Shown: in pieces, positions 1-9,600 of the stretch
Numbering within the stretch: position 1 is the stretch's first letter
Layout: every line of letters begins with the position of its first letter
Source: CAYNWT01 sp964485095
Lineage (GTDB): Bacteria > Planctomycetota > Planctomycetia > Planctomycetales > Planctomycetaceae
NCBI GenBank assembly: GCA_964485095.1
Contig: CAZAIB010000001.1
Location: 62,001-126,000 of the forward strand
Direction: 5' to 3'
DNA length: 64,000 bases
Made by a program: the position numbers and the translations under genes
Notes under the pieces: model-generated
Told to the model about the DNA's origin: nothing
Database searches by the model: none
Seen by the model: the letters and a program-made list of their open reading frames with translations, nothing else

Positions 1-2
1 TC

Positions 3-251
3 GTTGTCGGCCACCTGACTCCGGTTCTGGTAAAGTACGGTGTTCTGCAAAACGAGTTCGTACAGTTCATGGCTCGCCTGATCGCTACGATTCTCCCCTC
101 GTTGGAAGTCTTCAACATGGAAGCGGCAGTTGCGACTGGTGCAATTGTGCCTTACGACTATCTTGGATACGCATTGCTTTATTGCATCGCATATTGCACG
201 GCGGCGATATTGGTAGCATTCCTCCTGTTCGAGGATCGGGATCTCGCTTGA
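3..251 (+). CDS. ABC transporter permease, C-terminal fragment
   Basis: The reading frame is open from the left edge of the window, so only the last 82 residues are visible. The fragment holds a short region starting VVGHLTPVLVKYG, then a hydrophobic stretch (YLGYALLYCIAYCTAAILVAFLLF) followed by a charged tail ending DRDLA. A terminal membrane helix with a short charged cytoplasmic tail is typical of ABC-2-type permeases, which in planctomycetes often sit next to ATP-binding subunits. The stop lies 51 bases before the next gene, a half ABC transporter, so the two are probably co-transcribed. The permease assignment is an inference from the terminal helix and the neighbour; an in-frame ATG at 69 is internal, not a gene start. 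Confidence 0.6.
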   Translation, partial: VVGHLTPVLVKYGVLQNEFVQFMARLIATILPSLEVFNMEAAVATGAIVPYDYLGYALLYCIAYCTAAILVAFLLFEDRDLA

Positions 252-302
252 TCTCACCAAACGGCACGGCTGCTGATCAAAACCCTGGCATGAGGGAAGC
301 AG

Positions 303-2240
303 TTGGCCAATCAACAAGACTCATTCGACCGCATTTTTCCGCTACGTGATTTGCTACAAGGTCGATCTCGAACCGCGCTGATTTGGGCAGTGGTTGCAGC
401 CGGATCTCTGTTTCTGGCGCTCACGTGTCTGTTGCTGTTGATCGGTCTCTTCGAACACCGTGGAAGCCTGGAACTCGACGCCAGCCGACATTCAGAACTG
501 CAAGCCGCGGCCGGGCTGTCAGAAGGTTCGACCGGCCCGTGGACTGATAGCGGCTTGCTGCCCACCGTCTGGAACTCACGCGCGCGGTTGCCAGGGATTT
601 CTGCCGGGCTGTTGGTCCGGAACTTTCAGGGGGTCTTCCTGTCAAACAGTCGGACAGCCACCGTTTTAGTAATCGGACTGCTGGTTCTGGGCTTGGTGTG
701 GTCGGCCGCCGTCGCTGCCAACCACAAAACCAGCGTGCGCAGTTCGCGCGAAGCGGGGGATCGGTTGCGCAAAGGGATTCATCGGCAGGCGATGCGGTTG
801 GCTCCGTCGAATCTTGGCCGCGAAGGCGTCGACGAGGCGCTGGATCTGTTTATGAACCGCACGGACAAGGTTCAAACCGGGTTGGCCAAATGGGTTCAGG
901 TTATCACACGAGATTCCGCTGAAGTGATCGCCGTCACGGTGTTCCTGCTGGCGATCCAATGGCGCATCGCGTTGTTGTGTTTGATTCCGATTGTGATTTG
1001 TCTGTGGGTACTGAATGAGATCGCGCGGCTGTATGAACAAGCTGACCAACTAGCCGGAGACAAGGCGCGGGGCGAACTGCATTTGTTGGCCGAGAGCCTA
1101 AAAAAATCGCGACTCGTTCGCGCGTATGGAATGGAGGACTACGAGCAGGTTCAGTTTACGGAGACGCTGGATCGATACTCCGAAAAGCAGGGCGATGTCG
1201 CTCGCGGACGTCGAATGCACCGTTGGTTCTCACAACTAACCATTCTTATCGTGGCGCTGGTGATCATTTACCTGGTCTTGGGCGGACGAGTGCTGAGGAC
1301 TGGCGATCTCCGGTTCCCGCTGGCGGATGCCGTCATCATTGCCGGGTCTCTGATTTATCTCACGTTCCCGTTGTCACGATTGTTGAACCTGCGACCGATG
1401 CGGTCTGAAGTAGCTATCGAATCTGGTTTCGTGCAACGGTATCTGGCTCGCATTCCGGAAGTCGGACAAGCGGTCGGGGCCAAATTCCTGGAACCGCTCA
1501 CACGCGTCCTGCAATTGGATTCGGTTCATTATTCTGATGCTGCGGGACCACTGCTGCGTGGTCTGGATTTGAAAGTCAACGCGGGTGAAACGATTGCGAT
1601 CGTCTCAGTGAACCCGGCGGAAGCGCGCGCGGTGGCGTATATGATTCCGCGTTTCATTGAACCGGTCTCTGGTCGTGTCTTGTTTGACGGCGAAGATATC
1701 GCGTGGGTGACACTGGAATCGCTTCGAACGGAAGCGATCTTCGTCGGCGGAGATGAACCGTTCTTCACGGGGACCGTCCTGCAAAACCTGACCTGCGCGG
1801 ACTCAGACTATTCACTACAAAACGCGCACGAGGCGGCCAAGCAGGCGCATGCTCATAACTTCATTCTGGAGTTGCCAGCGGGTTACGAAACGCAAATTGG
1901 CGAACATGGCGAGCAACTTGATTCTGGCCAGGCTTTTCGCCTGTCGTTGGCTCGGGCACTCCTGCGTAAGCCGGCGTTGATGGTGATTGAGGAACCGTCG
2001 GGCACGATGGATTCTGACAACAAGGCGCTCATCGAGGATGCGTACTCTCGCATCATGAAAGACCGAACCATTGTTGTCCTGCCTTCCCGCCTATCAACGA
2101 TTAAGCGAGCTGACCGGGTGGTTTTGGTTCACAACGGGAAGGTCGAAGCGATGGGCAAGCAGGACAAGCTCGTCAAGTCTTGCGGCCTCTACCGCCACTG
2201 GGAATACACCCGCTTCAACGAATTCAAACGTTCCGTTTGA
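303..2240 (+). CDS. ABC half-transporter (membrane domain fused to ATPase domain) with degenerate nucleotide-binding motifs
   Basis: Protein of 645 residues starting with TTG at 303 behind a GAGGGAAG ribosome-binding site. Hydrophobic segments lie at about residues 22-50, 118-140, 205-240 and 308-370, giving an exporter-type membrane domain; the ATPase-like domain occupies about 400-630. The usual Walker A GxxGxGK[ST] is replaced by SVNPAEAR (residues 435-442), so the phosphate-binding lysine is absent. The Q-loop glutamine is missing (FVGGDEPFF), Walker B reads LMVIEEPS with Asp replaced by Glu, and the H-loop reads LPSRLST instead of AHRLST. The signature is LDSGQ. The frame is intact over the full family length, so this looks like a conserved pseudo-ATPase rather than a decayed gene. 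It may pair with an active half-transporter or have lost ATP hydrolysis. The fold call is firm; the substrate is unknown. Confidence 0.88.
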   Translation: MANQQDSFDRIFPLRDLLQGRSRTALIWAVVAAGSLFLALTCLLLLIGLFEHRGSLELDASRHSELQAAAGLSEGSTGPWTDSGLLPTVWNSRARLPGISAGLLVRNFQGVFLSNSRTATVLVIGLLVLGLVWSAAVAANHKTSVRSSREAGDRLRKGIHRQAMRLAPSNLGREGVDEALDLFMNRTDKVQTGLAKWVQVITRDSAEVIAVTVFLLAIQWRIALLCLIPIVICLWVLNEIARLYEQADQLAGDKARGELHLLAESLKKSRLVRAYGMEDYEQVQFTETLDRYSEKQGDVARGRRMHRWFSQLTILIVALVIIYLVLGGRVLRTGDLRFPLADAVIIAGSLIYLTFPLSRLLNLRPMRSEVAIESGFVQRYLARIPEVGQAVGAKFLEPLTRVLQLDSVHYSDAAGPLLRGLDLKVNAGETIAIVSVNPAEARAVAYMIPRFIEPVSGRVLFDGEDIAWVTLESLRTEAIFVGGDEPFFTGTVLQNLTCADSDYSLQNAHEAAKQAHAHNFILELPAGYETQIGEHGEQLDSGQAFRLSLARALLRKPALMVIEEPSGTMDSDNKALIEDAYSRIMKDRTIVVLPSRLSTIKRADRVVLVHNGKVEAMGKQDKLVKSCGLYRHWEYTRFNEFKRSV

Positions 2241-2277
2241 TCGGTGTCCGGTTGGGGGCGTGACTGGGGTGGGTGAG
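2227..2277 (+). repeat. Dispersed repeat of about 51 bases, copy 1
   Basis: This stretch aligns without gaps to 26877-26927 at roughly 43 of 51 positions, sharing AACGTTCCGTT, GATCGGT, TCCGGT and GTGACTGG blocks. It starts inside the last codons of the ABC half-transporter and runs into the intergenic space. Both copies lie at the 3' end of a rightward gene. No clear hairpin was found. Confidence 0.55.
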
Positions 2278-2371
2278 TTTTGGCCCGGTTGATGGTCGGT
2301 TGGGATCGTGAGATTGGGCTGTGTACAGTGCGGTGTCTCATGTCTAAACCGTCAATCCGTCTGATCAGCCA

Positions 2372-2950
2372 ATGACTTCTGAACCACTGCTCTCTCCTGT
2401 AGTTGATGCTGCGATTCGAATGGCGGCGACGGCACACAGAACTCAGCGGCGAAAAGGATCAGACTTGCCCTACATTGTTCATCCGGCTGCCATCGTTTCT
2501 GTTCTTGAACGCGCTGGGTTCCGCGATGAGTGTGTTCTGGCGGCGGCGTGGCTGCATGATGTTGTCGAAGACACCGGGGTGACTCTTGAAGAAATTCAGG
2601 CGGCGTTCCCTGCGAAGGTGGCGGAGATTGTTGACGCAATGTCGGAAGACAAGGTCGATGAATCCGGAGTCAAACTGAAGTGGGCGCAGCGTAAGGCTCA
2701 TCACCTGAAGTCCATGACCGGCGCGTCACTGGATGCGAAGGCGGTCATGCTGGCAGACAAGTTGCACAACCTGACATCGATAAAGATTGACTCAGAAGGC
2801 AACCCGCGCGTCTGGGACCGATTCAATGCGTCTAAAGAAGAACTGCTGGGTTACTACCGCAAGATGATCGCGACCAGCGAAGGGCTTCATGAACTGGACG
2901 CGCTGCGCACAGAGTGCGAACGTGTGCTGGCGCAGTTGGCAGGCGGGTAG
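2372..2950 (+). CDS. HD-domain phosphohydrolase, small alarmone hydrolase (MESH1/SpoT-hydrolase-like)
   Basis: Protein of 192 residues, about the size of stand-alone MESH1-type enzymes. The metal-binding HD set is visible: His37 in YIVHP, His62-Asp63 in WLHDVVEDTG with the Glu-Asp pair at 66-67, and Asp129 in MLADKLHNL. These match the hydrolase half of RelA/SpoT proteins, which removes pyrophosphate from (p)ppGpp using Mn2+. No synthetase or TGS/ACT regulatory domain is present. The likely role is lowering alarmone or a related nucleotide in the cytoplasm, but small HD proteins of this family can act on other pyrophosphorylated compounds. The ATG is the first in the frame after a 131-base gap and nothing suggests a longer start. 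Confidence 0.85.
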   Translation: MTSEPLLSPVVDAAIRMAATAHRTQRRKGSDLPYIVHPAAIVSVLERAGFRDECVLAAAWLHDVVEDTGVTLEEIQAAFPAKVAEIVDAMSEDKVDESGVKLKWAQRKAHHLKSMTGASLDAKAVMLADKLHNLTSIKIDSEGNPRVWDRFNASKEELLGYYRKMIATSEGLHELDALRTECERVLAQLAGG

Positions 2951-2966
2951 GTCTTGAAGAACCGAA

Positions 2967-3542
2967 TCAGGATCGTTTTGCTGGCTTCCGGGCCTGAGCA
3001 ACCTGACTGGTTTCAATCGCTTTGTACTGATGTGAAAGTCGTTCGATGGCATCGACCGGGTTCATGTTGAACAAGGCTCGACCACCAGTGCCCCAGCGAC
3101 CGTTTCGATAGTGGAAGACCGCAGCCGCATCTCGAATCGTACTTACAGCAGCGACCTCTTCCATGTCACCACCTTCAATGGCTTCGAACCGGATGTTGAC
3201 CGATACGAAAGCCGTCAGCAGTCCGCTTTCTGTATCTCGGGCAAACTGAACGTCCGACAGCCAGTCGCAATCGACCCAACGCAATCCACGCGGCTTGCCA
3301 AGAGACGCTGCGAGATCAAAGAACCTGGCCTCGAGTTGTTCTCGCTGAATCCGGAAGCAGCTGATGCCTGCCCGCGATTCTCTATTGCGGAAGAAGTTCT
3401 TAATTGGGTTCAGGATAAAACCAAACACGACTCGCTCCCAGGAGGGATTGGGGCTGGAGGTTGACCGCGTCCTTGCAAAATCGATTTTAGGACTGGCAGC
3501 TAGAGTTGTCACGTTTAACTGACGGATTCGGCTCGCCACCAT
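2967..3542 (-). CDS. Conserved hypothetical protein
   Basis: Up to 191 residues convergent with the HD hydrolase gene (16-base gap). The core from about residue 39 (FGFILNPIKNFFRNRESRAG) onward has a regular mix of charged and hydrophobic residues with a WVDCDWLSDVQFARD stretch and an alternating beta pattern (LLTAFVSVNIRFEAI). The first 35 residues are low quality and rich in Ser/Arg, so the true start is probably the GTG at 3428 rather than the ATG at 3542. No signal peptide or known motif was recognised and no function is assigned. Confidence 0.6.
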   Translation of the reverse strand: MVASRIRQLNVTTLAASPKIDFARTRSTSSPNPSWERVVFGFILNPIKNFFRNRESRAGISCFRIQREQLEARFFDLAASLGKPRGLRWVDCDWLSDVQFARDTESGLLTAFVSVNIRFEAIEGGDMEEVAAVSTIRDAAAVFHYRNGRWGTGGRALFNMNPVDAIERLSHQYKAIETSQVAQARKPAKRS

Positions 3543-3823
3543 CCGCTGCGCGGCACGAACCGACTCTATTTGCGGATCAAGTGCGGTGATCGCCCCATGG
3601 ACTTGTCGCCCAGACGGATCCGGTCGCCAGCCAAATCACACCGTAGCCTTCGCCGGGCCTTCCCAGCTTACGTGGGCGGAAAAGGGCACCCACGTGGAGT
3701 GTTCCACACAGGTCCGGAAGAATCGATTGTCAGGGTAGTACCCAGATTGAGTGACCTGCCGAATGTAGCCGATTACGCAGTTGGGCCAGTATTTTGGATG
3801 ACAACACTACGGTGGAGATAGAC

Positions 3824-4354
3824 ATGTTCTTTCCAATGTGGAAACGAGCTACGGTTTGCCTGGCGTGCATTGGAATGGTTGCTCCGCAGGTTGCGATCGC
3901 TTCGGACAAGGTGACTCAATCGCCAAAACGCGCCGACGTCAGCCTGACAGCAGGAGGAACTCTCAACGGTTCGGTTGTCAACGCTGTTGGCGAAGCACAG
4001 GCCGGCGTTCCGGTAACGGTGCGGTTCAAAGGGCACACCATCGCGCACGCTACGACAAATAAGAGCGGGCGGTTCGCGGTGCGTGGTCTTCGTGGTGGAG
4101 TGCACGAAATTGTGACACCCGTCAGTCACACGACACAGCGACTGTGGTCGGCCGCCATGGCTCCAAAATCGGCAAGAACTGCCGTTGTCGTCAAGCCGGG
4201 TCCGACGATCGTTCGCGGTCAGGATGACGACTACTACTTCGACTACGGCGGCGCGTTGGTTGGTGGATTGGCTGTCGTTGGAACGATCGTTGGTATCGCC
4301 GCGTGGGCCGACAGCGACAGTAGTGGTCGCAGCCGCGCACCATCAAGTCCGTAG
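3824..4354 (+). CDS. Secreted carboxypeptidase-regulatory-like protein, tandem paralogue 1
   Basis: 176 residues from ATG 3824, chosen because the N-terminus (MFFPMWKRATVCLACIGM) matches the starts of the next two genes and GGTGGAG lies just upstream. Order: signal peptide (about 1-26), a beta-sandwich-like domain with LNGSVVNAVGEAQAGVPVTV and TTNKSGRFAVRGLRGGVHE, typical of carboxypeptidase regulatory-like folds, then a hydrophobic C-terminal helix (GALVGGLAVVGTIVGIAAW) and a short acidic/Ser tail ending SSP. Unlike its two paralogues it lacks a long glycine-rich segment. It is probably an exported, membrane-anchored envelope protein. First of three tandem copies; no partner or ligand can be read from the sequence. 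Confidence 0.8.
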   Translation: MFFPMWKRATVCLACIGMVAPQVAIASDKVTQSPKRADVSLTAGGTLNGSVVNAVGEAQAGVPVTVRFKGHTIAHATTNKSGRFAVRGLRGGVHEIVTPVSHTTQRLWSAAMAPKSARTAVVVKPGPTIVRGQDDDYYFDYGGALVGGLAVVGTIVGIAAWADSDSSGRSRAPSSP

Positions 4355-4483
4355 TCAGGGCTTAGGGCCAAACAGACTTTCACAAACTTTAGTTAAAGAC
4401 TTACAGCTAGTTGAGTTTTACCCCAGATCTGGTCGATGAGACCGACTGGGTGCTTTGTACGGAAACAAGTAGGAGATGAGACT

Positions 4484-5182
4484 ATGTGCGTTTCAGTTTT
4501 GAAGCGTGCGGTACTTTGCCTGGCCTGCCTTGGAATGATTGTTCCCCATGGCGTATTGGCTTCCGAGCAGATCGCTGCACCCCCGATGAACCTCAAGTTG
4601 ACAGCCAACGGAACCCTAAACGGCGTTGTTGTTGATACTCAGGGTAAGCCAACGCAGACAACTGTTGTCGTGCGATTCAACGGCGTTCCCGTTGCTCGAG
4701 CCCACACAAACTCCAGCGGCCGATTTGCCGTTTCCGGCGTGCGTGCCGGCGTTCATCAAATCCAGGCCGGTACGAACCACTCAGTGGTCCGTCTCTGGTC
4801 AGCTAAAGCGGCTCCGACATCGGCAAAAACTGCCGCTGTATTGGTCAGCAATAATGTTGTTCGAGCCCAATGTGGTGCTAGCGGTTGCGGAGCTGGTGGT
4901 AGTTGCGGTTGTGGTTCCGGACAGGTAATTCCATTCAGCGGTGGTAACGTGATGCCGTTTGGTGGTTCTGCATGTGGCGACCCAGGTTGCGGCGGCGGTT
5001 GTGGTGGAGCTGGCTTTGGTGGGTGCGGTGAAGGCTTCGGCCCGGCGACCGGCGGAATGTTCGGTGGTGGATTCGGATCCGGCGGTGGCGGTATTTTGAT
5101 CGGCGGCCTGGTTATTGCCGGTGTCGCGACAGCAATCGCGATTGCTGCAGACGATGACGACGACCCTCCTGCAAGCCCGTAG
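4484..5182 (+). CDS. Secreted carboxypeptidase-regulatory-like protein with Cys/Gly-rich segment, tandem paralogue 2
   Basis: 232 residues from ATG 4484, preceded by a strong AGGAGATGAG site. It shares the signal peptide (KRAVLCLACLGMIVPHG), the beta-rich domain (TLNGVVVDTQGKP; TNSSGRFAVSGVRAGVHQI) and the RLWSAKAAPTSAKTA linker with its neighbours. It then has a glycine- and cysteine-rich region (AQCGASGCGAGGSCGCG and several later GG/CG blocks), a hydrophobic helix (ILIGGLVIAGVATAIAIAA) and an acidic tail DDDDDPPASP. Cysteines in the Gly-rich segment could crosslink the protein in the envelope, which is an inference. Same strand as paralogues 1 and 3 with 129 and 245 bases between them. Confidence 0.85.
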   Translation: MCVSVLKRAVLCLACLGMIVPHGVLASEQIAAPPMNLKLTANGTLNGVVVDTQGKPTQTTVVVRFNGVPVARAHTNSSGRFAVSGVRAGVHQIQAGTNHSVVRLWSAKAAPTSAKTAAVLVSNNVVRAQCGASGCGAGGSCGCGSGQVIPFSGGNVMPFGGSACGDPGCGGGCGGAGFGGCGEGFGPATGGMFGGGFGSGGGGILIGGLVIAGVATAIAIAADDDDDPPASP

Positions 5183-5283
5183 ACAAAATGGCAACGGAGG
5201 ACTTCCGCAAACATGCCCCAGCTTTACAGGGCTCCGTTTTCGGATCGATTCTCACATATCTGACATCCCTTCGTTGAAGGCGC

Positions 5284-5312
5284 GGGACTCCCGAATTCGG
5301 TTCGGGAGTCTC
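5284..5312 (+). terminator. Hairpin between paralogues 2 and 3
   Basis: GACTCCCGAA (5286-5295) and TTCGGGAGTC (5301-5310) are perfect complements around a 5-base loop, extended by two weaker pairs. Only a short, impure T-run follows, so it may act as a weak terminator or an mRNA processing or stability hairpin. Confidence 0.5.
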
Positions 5313-5427
5313 TTGCATTATCCAGAAAGCGAGGCGTCGAGTCGATCAAATACGCAGCGTGACTTTCCCTTCAGGGGCCACGCGCTTCGACACACCTCGA
5401 CACCTTCGTTTTTTTGGGATGGATACT

Positions 5428-6207
5428 ATGTACGTTTCGCTGTGGAAGCGTGCTGCACTGTGTTTGGCCTGCTTTGGCATGATGATTCCGCAGGGAGCTC
5501 TAGTAGCCGCGGAGAAGCCTCAGCAACAAACCACCGCACGCATGCTGGATGTAAAGCTCACGGACGGCTCAGCTTCTGGTCAGATCGTTGACGCACAAGG
5601 CAAGGTTCTGAAAGGCGCTAAAATCGCTCTTCGGTATCAGAACCGTGTGGTTGCAGAAACCACAACCAACGCTGATGGACGGTTTGCGATCACAGGTTTG
5701 ATCGGTGGCGTTCATGAACTGGAAACAGTCAACGGCCGAGTACCGGCTCGTCTTTGGACTGCAAAGACTGCTCCTGCTTCAGCCAAGCCAGTTGCTCTAA
5801 TTGTCTCCGATAAAAACGTGATCCGCGCCCAGTGTGGCGAGGCTGGATGTGGTATCGGTGGCGGCGGTGGACTACTTGGCCACGGCGGTGGTGGACTGCT
5901 TGGACATGGCGGCGGCAACAACGGTTGGGTTGTCGGAAACTCATACGGTAACGGTGGCGTCTACGACGGTGGCTTCAACAATGGCACCTTCAATGACGGT
6001 GGATTCGGCAACGGATTCAACGACGGCGGATTCGGCTACGGAGCTGAGTGCTACGGCTACGATTACGGATACGCACCGGCTGCTAGCGGTGGTGGATTCT
6101 TCGGTAGCGGAGCTTTGCTGACCGGACTTGTCATTGCCGGTGTTGTGACTGCGATTGCAGTTGCTGCCGATGACGACGATGGTCGCAGTGGCCCATCATC
6201 ACCTTAG
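5428..6207 (+). CDS. Secreted carboxypeptidase-regulatory-like protein with Gly/Asn-rich repeats, tandem paralogue 3
   Basis: 259 residues from ATG 5428 (MYVSLWKRAALCLACFGMMIPQG signal peptide, aligned with the two preceding paralogues). The beta domain carries ASGQIVDAQGKVLKGAKIAL and TTNADGRFAITGLIGGVHEL. The central region is a low-complexity run of GGGLLGHGGGGLLGHGGG followed by imperfect F-N-D/N-G-G repeats, then a Tyr-rich patch and a C-terminal helix (LLTGLVIAGVVTAIAVAA) with the acidic tail DDDDGRSGPSSP. The ordered domain is conserved among the three genes while the Gly-rich part differs completely, as expected for a surface or matrix-contacting segment. A strong terminator follows at 6260, closing this unit. 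Confidence 0.85.
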   Translation: MYVSLWKRAALCLACFGMMIPQGALVAAEKPQQQTTARMLDVKLTDGSASGQIVDAQGKVLKGAKIALRYQNRVVAETTTNADGRFAITGLIGGVHELETVNGRVPARLWTAKTAPASAKPVALIVSDKNVIRAQCGEAGCGIGGGGGLLGHGGGGLLGHGGGNNGWVVGNSYGNGGVYDGGFNNGTFNDGGFGNGFNDGGFGYGAECYGYDYGYAPAASGGGFFGSGALLTGLVIAGVVTAIAVAADDDDGRSGPSSP

Positions 6208-6604
6208 TCCAAAACCAAGACGAATTTGACAGGTCACACGACCTCTAAGCGGATGAACACCGCCTGGCAATTTTTGCCAGGCGGTTTTTTTGGTTTGCGC
6301 GGAGAGTTTAGCCAGCCAAAAGCCGCGACAGGAGCACTGCCATATCCCGATCGCGGTCGAATAATTGTGCATGACTGTCAAATTTGTAACGACCTGTGCA
6401 ACAGGAGGCTTTTTCCTAACCCGGAGACTCGGACTAACCGATATGAACCGTAAGTGCGTATTCCGGTACGTAACTAGTCGTTGTGCGTAAGCGTAGCGAT
6501 GTCTTCAGGTTCGAGGGGGGCCTGAGGGGGGAAAGCAAAAAAATCCAACGCGAGTGACGTCCCAACGTTGCTGGGGATTGCGTTGCGAACAGGGGAGTCT
6601 CACC
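6208..6604 (+). promoter_or_regulatory. Intergenic region ahead of the secretin gene
   Basis: About 400 bases without a convincing gene. It holds the terminator at 6260-6291 and then roughly 300 bases that should contain the promoter of the secretin operon. G-runs occur at about 6510-6540 but no confident -35/-10 pair or operator was identified. Confidence 0.5.
6260..6291 (+). terminator. Rho-independent terminator closing the paralogue cluster
   Basis: CCGCCTGGCA (6260-6269) pairs perfectly with TGCCAGGCGG (6275-6284) around the loop ATTTT and is followed directly by a run of seven T. It lies 53 bases after the stop of paralogue 3. Confidence 0.93.
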
Positions 6605-9600
6605 GTGGTGTCTCGATATACCCGAGTAGCGGTAGCAGGGTTGGCTGTAGCAGGTGGTGCGTGGCTTTGGAGTGGAAGCACTCCACTGAAAGCGCAAACC
6701 GACGACCAAGCAGGATCGTTTCGAGAAGCGTACTCGAAGGACACTGGGGAGTCTGATCAGGCCAAAGTCAAACTAAACTACTTTGGCGCTTCCTGGGATC
6801 GCGTTCTTAGAGATGTCAGCAGGCAGATGGGGCGTGAACTGGTCATGGAACACGCGCCGGAAGGTCGTGTTACCAGGCGTGACCGGCGGATGCACAGCAC
6901 TTCGCAGGCCATCCGGTTACTCAACGCAGAACTTGAAAAGGACGGTTTCCGTCTGTTGCTGCAAAGCAAGCATCTGGTGTTGTTGAAGCTGGATCACGCT
7001 CGGAGTCGGTACTCACGACCGGTCGCTCGACCATCTGAGGCACCCGTTCAGCAAGCAAGTGCTCGTGAAACCGCTCCAAAGCGAACGGTTTCGAGAAGCC
7101 GAACGCAGCCAATTCGTCAGACTGGCGGTTTCCAGGACATTGTCGAACCTGAAGCACAGCGACCGGCCGCAGAGCCGCTTGAAGAACAGACATTCAAGAT
7201 CGCGAACGGAAAAGCGGCTGACGTCGCCCGTTCGATCTATGACGTGTTCTCGTCGCGTAGCACTCTTAATAAATCTGGCTTGAACGGCCTGCCTTCCTTC
7301 ACAGTGTTCCATCGGGGAGCCAACGGCGAGGCTTCATCGGACAAGCACTTTGAGATTGCGATTGATCGGGAAAACAACTCCCTGACAGTCGTTGCACCTC
7401 GCAACACCGTTGGTCAACTGGTCAACCTCATGCGAAGCCTTGACGAGGCTCCAAAGCCTGGAGCGTCACAGGACGTACGGATTGTTCCAACGAACAAAGT
7501 GAAAGCCAAGACAACCGAAGAGCTGCAGCAGGAACTCGACAAACTAAGTCGAACCCGGCAGCGAACATCGTTCCGCCCAAATCGCGAAGAAACATTCTTC
7601 GCTCAGCAAAGCGGTGACGGTCAGGATCCCGGTCCACCAACTACGGGCGCCGGTGCTCAGCGATCGATGAATCTGCAGGGCGACGTTGTCCTGCAGCCTC
7701 TTGATGATCTCGGAGCTGTTGTGATCAGAGGTAACCAGGATGACATCGACACAGTTGTCGGAATCATTGAAGAACTGGAAAAGCTAAGCGAAGGCACACT
7801 GCCTGAGATTAACCTGGTCGAACTGAAGTCAGTGAACTCAGAAGCACTCGCCGAATTGATGACGTCAGTTTACGACCGACTGTCAGAACTTCGAGAGGCC
7901 GGCGCCGGCAGCGAACGGCAAACCAACATCGGCTTCGTTCCGGTTGTGAAACCAAACGCACTTTTGGTTCTCGCACCAACAGTCGACATGGACAACATCC
8001 TGACGCTTATCAAGAAACTAGACAGGCCGGTTAACCCGACATACGAGTTCGAGGTGTTCCAACTCAAGTATGCGATCGCATCCCAGGTTGTGGCTTCTTT
8101 GACAGACCTGTACGACGAACCAACCGGTTTGGGTACGCGAGTCCGAGCTATCGCTGACGTGCGAACGAACTCGGTCATCGTGCAGGCTCGGCCAGGCGAC
8201 CTTGAAGAAATCGCTACCGTCATTGAGAAGATCGACCTCGACAAAGCCGGCAAGGTCGCCCGTGTGCGGGTCATCAAACTGCAGAACGCAACCGCCCAGG
8301 AACTTACTGACACCATCAATACTGCTTTGCAGAATATCACCAACCCGCCGGCAACAAACCAGGCATTCGGACAAACGGGATCAACTGAGCTTCGCGACTC
8401 ACAGTCAGTGGTCCTGGAATTCCTAACCAGGGATGGAGAGATCGAAAGATACATCCGCTCGGGAATTCTTGTGGACGTCCGGGTTCAGGCAGACGTCCGC
8501 AGCAACAGCATCATTGTGACGGCTCCGGAACCGAGTCTTGAACTCATGGAAGCTCTGATCCGCGAACTGGACGGTGTTCCGCGAAGCGTGGCAGACATTA
8601 AGGTCTTCACACTGGAACGGGCTGACGCAGAACAAGCGGTCGATCTTCTAACTGGGATTTTTGAAGACCAAAACACGACTGACAATGTCGGTGTCGTAAT
8701 TGAAGGAGCTCAGGGAGCCGGCAGCACACTGACTCCACTGCGGTTCTCTGCCGACGTGCGAACAAACACTGTTGTCGCCGCTGGTAGTTTGGAATCGCTT
8801 GCGATTGTCGAAGCGATCCTGTTGCGACTGGATGAAACCAGATCGCTGACTAGTTCTCGAACCATCGAAGTCATCCAGCTCAACAACATCCTTGCCGAAT
8901 CAACAGCGGCTCAGGTCGCACAGTTCCTCGACACGCAGACGCAGCTTCTGGATCAGGATGCTTTGCGGTCTGGTGTTGAACGACTGGCCAACGAAGTTGT
9001 TGTCGACTTCGAAGAGCAAAGCAATAGCCTGATCGTTAGTGCGACACCGGAATGGCACGCACAGATTAGAAACCTTACTGACCGACTTGACCAGAACCCT
9101 CGACAAGTGGTGATTCAGGCACTGCTGGTTGAAGTCTCACTGGACAACAACGATGAGTTCGGTATTGAACTTGGATTCCAGGATCCGTTTAGCTTCCTGC
9201 GAGGTGCTTCTGGTTTCGGCTTTGCTGGAGCGAACCAGCTCGCGAATACCAACCTGATTTCACCGAATCGCGTGGCAACCCAGGGGTTAAGTAACTTCGG
9301 ACTCGGTCGTCAAAATACCGATCTCGGTTTCGGTGGTTTAGTGTTCTCGGCGAACTCAGAGGCAGTCAGCGTACTTGTCAGAGCCTTGCAGGCCCGTCGC
9401 AATGTGCACGTCCTTAGTCGGCCAATGGTGAATGCGACCAACGGCATCGAGGCTCGGATTCAAGTAGGCCAGGAGGTGCCCGTAATTAACGGGTTCACCA
9501 CAAACGGGCTGGGAAATATCCAGCCGACCGTGATTCGTGATGACGCCGGGGTGATCCTGACCGTCACGCCGCGAATTTCCGATGACGATACGGTCCAGCT

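Noticed and set aside
4756..5214. Long minus-strand Pro-rich frame opposite paralogue 2
   Set aside because: It is the antisense reading of the Gly-rich coding region (GGX codons read as CCX), with no plausible start or domain.
5834..6121. Plus-strand Thr/Ala/Val-rich frame inside paralogue 3
   Set aside because: Shifted reading of the Gly/Asn repeats; composition is an artefact of the repeat.
7870..8454. 194-residue minus-strand frame inside the secretin
   Set aside because: Antisense shadow with Ser/Arg-rich composition, no ribosome-binding site and the secretin frame is unambiguous.
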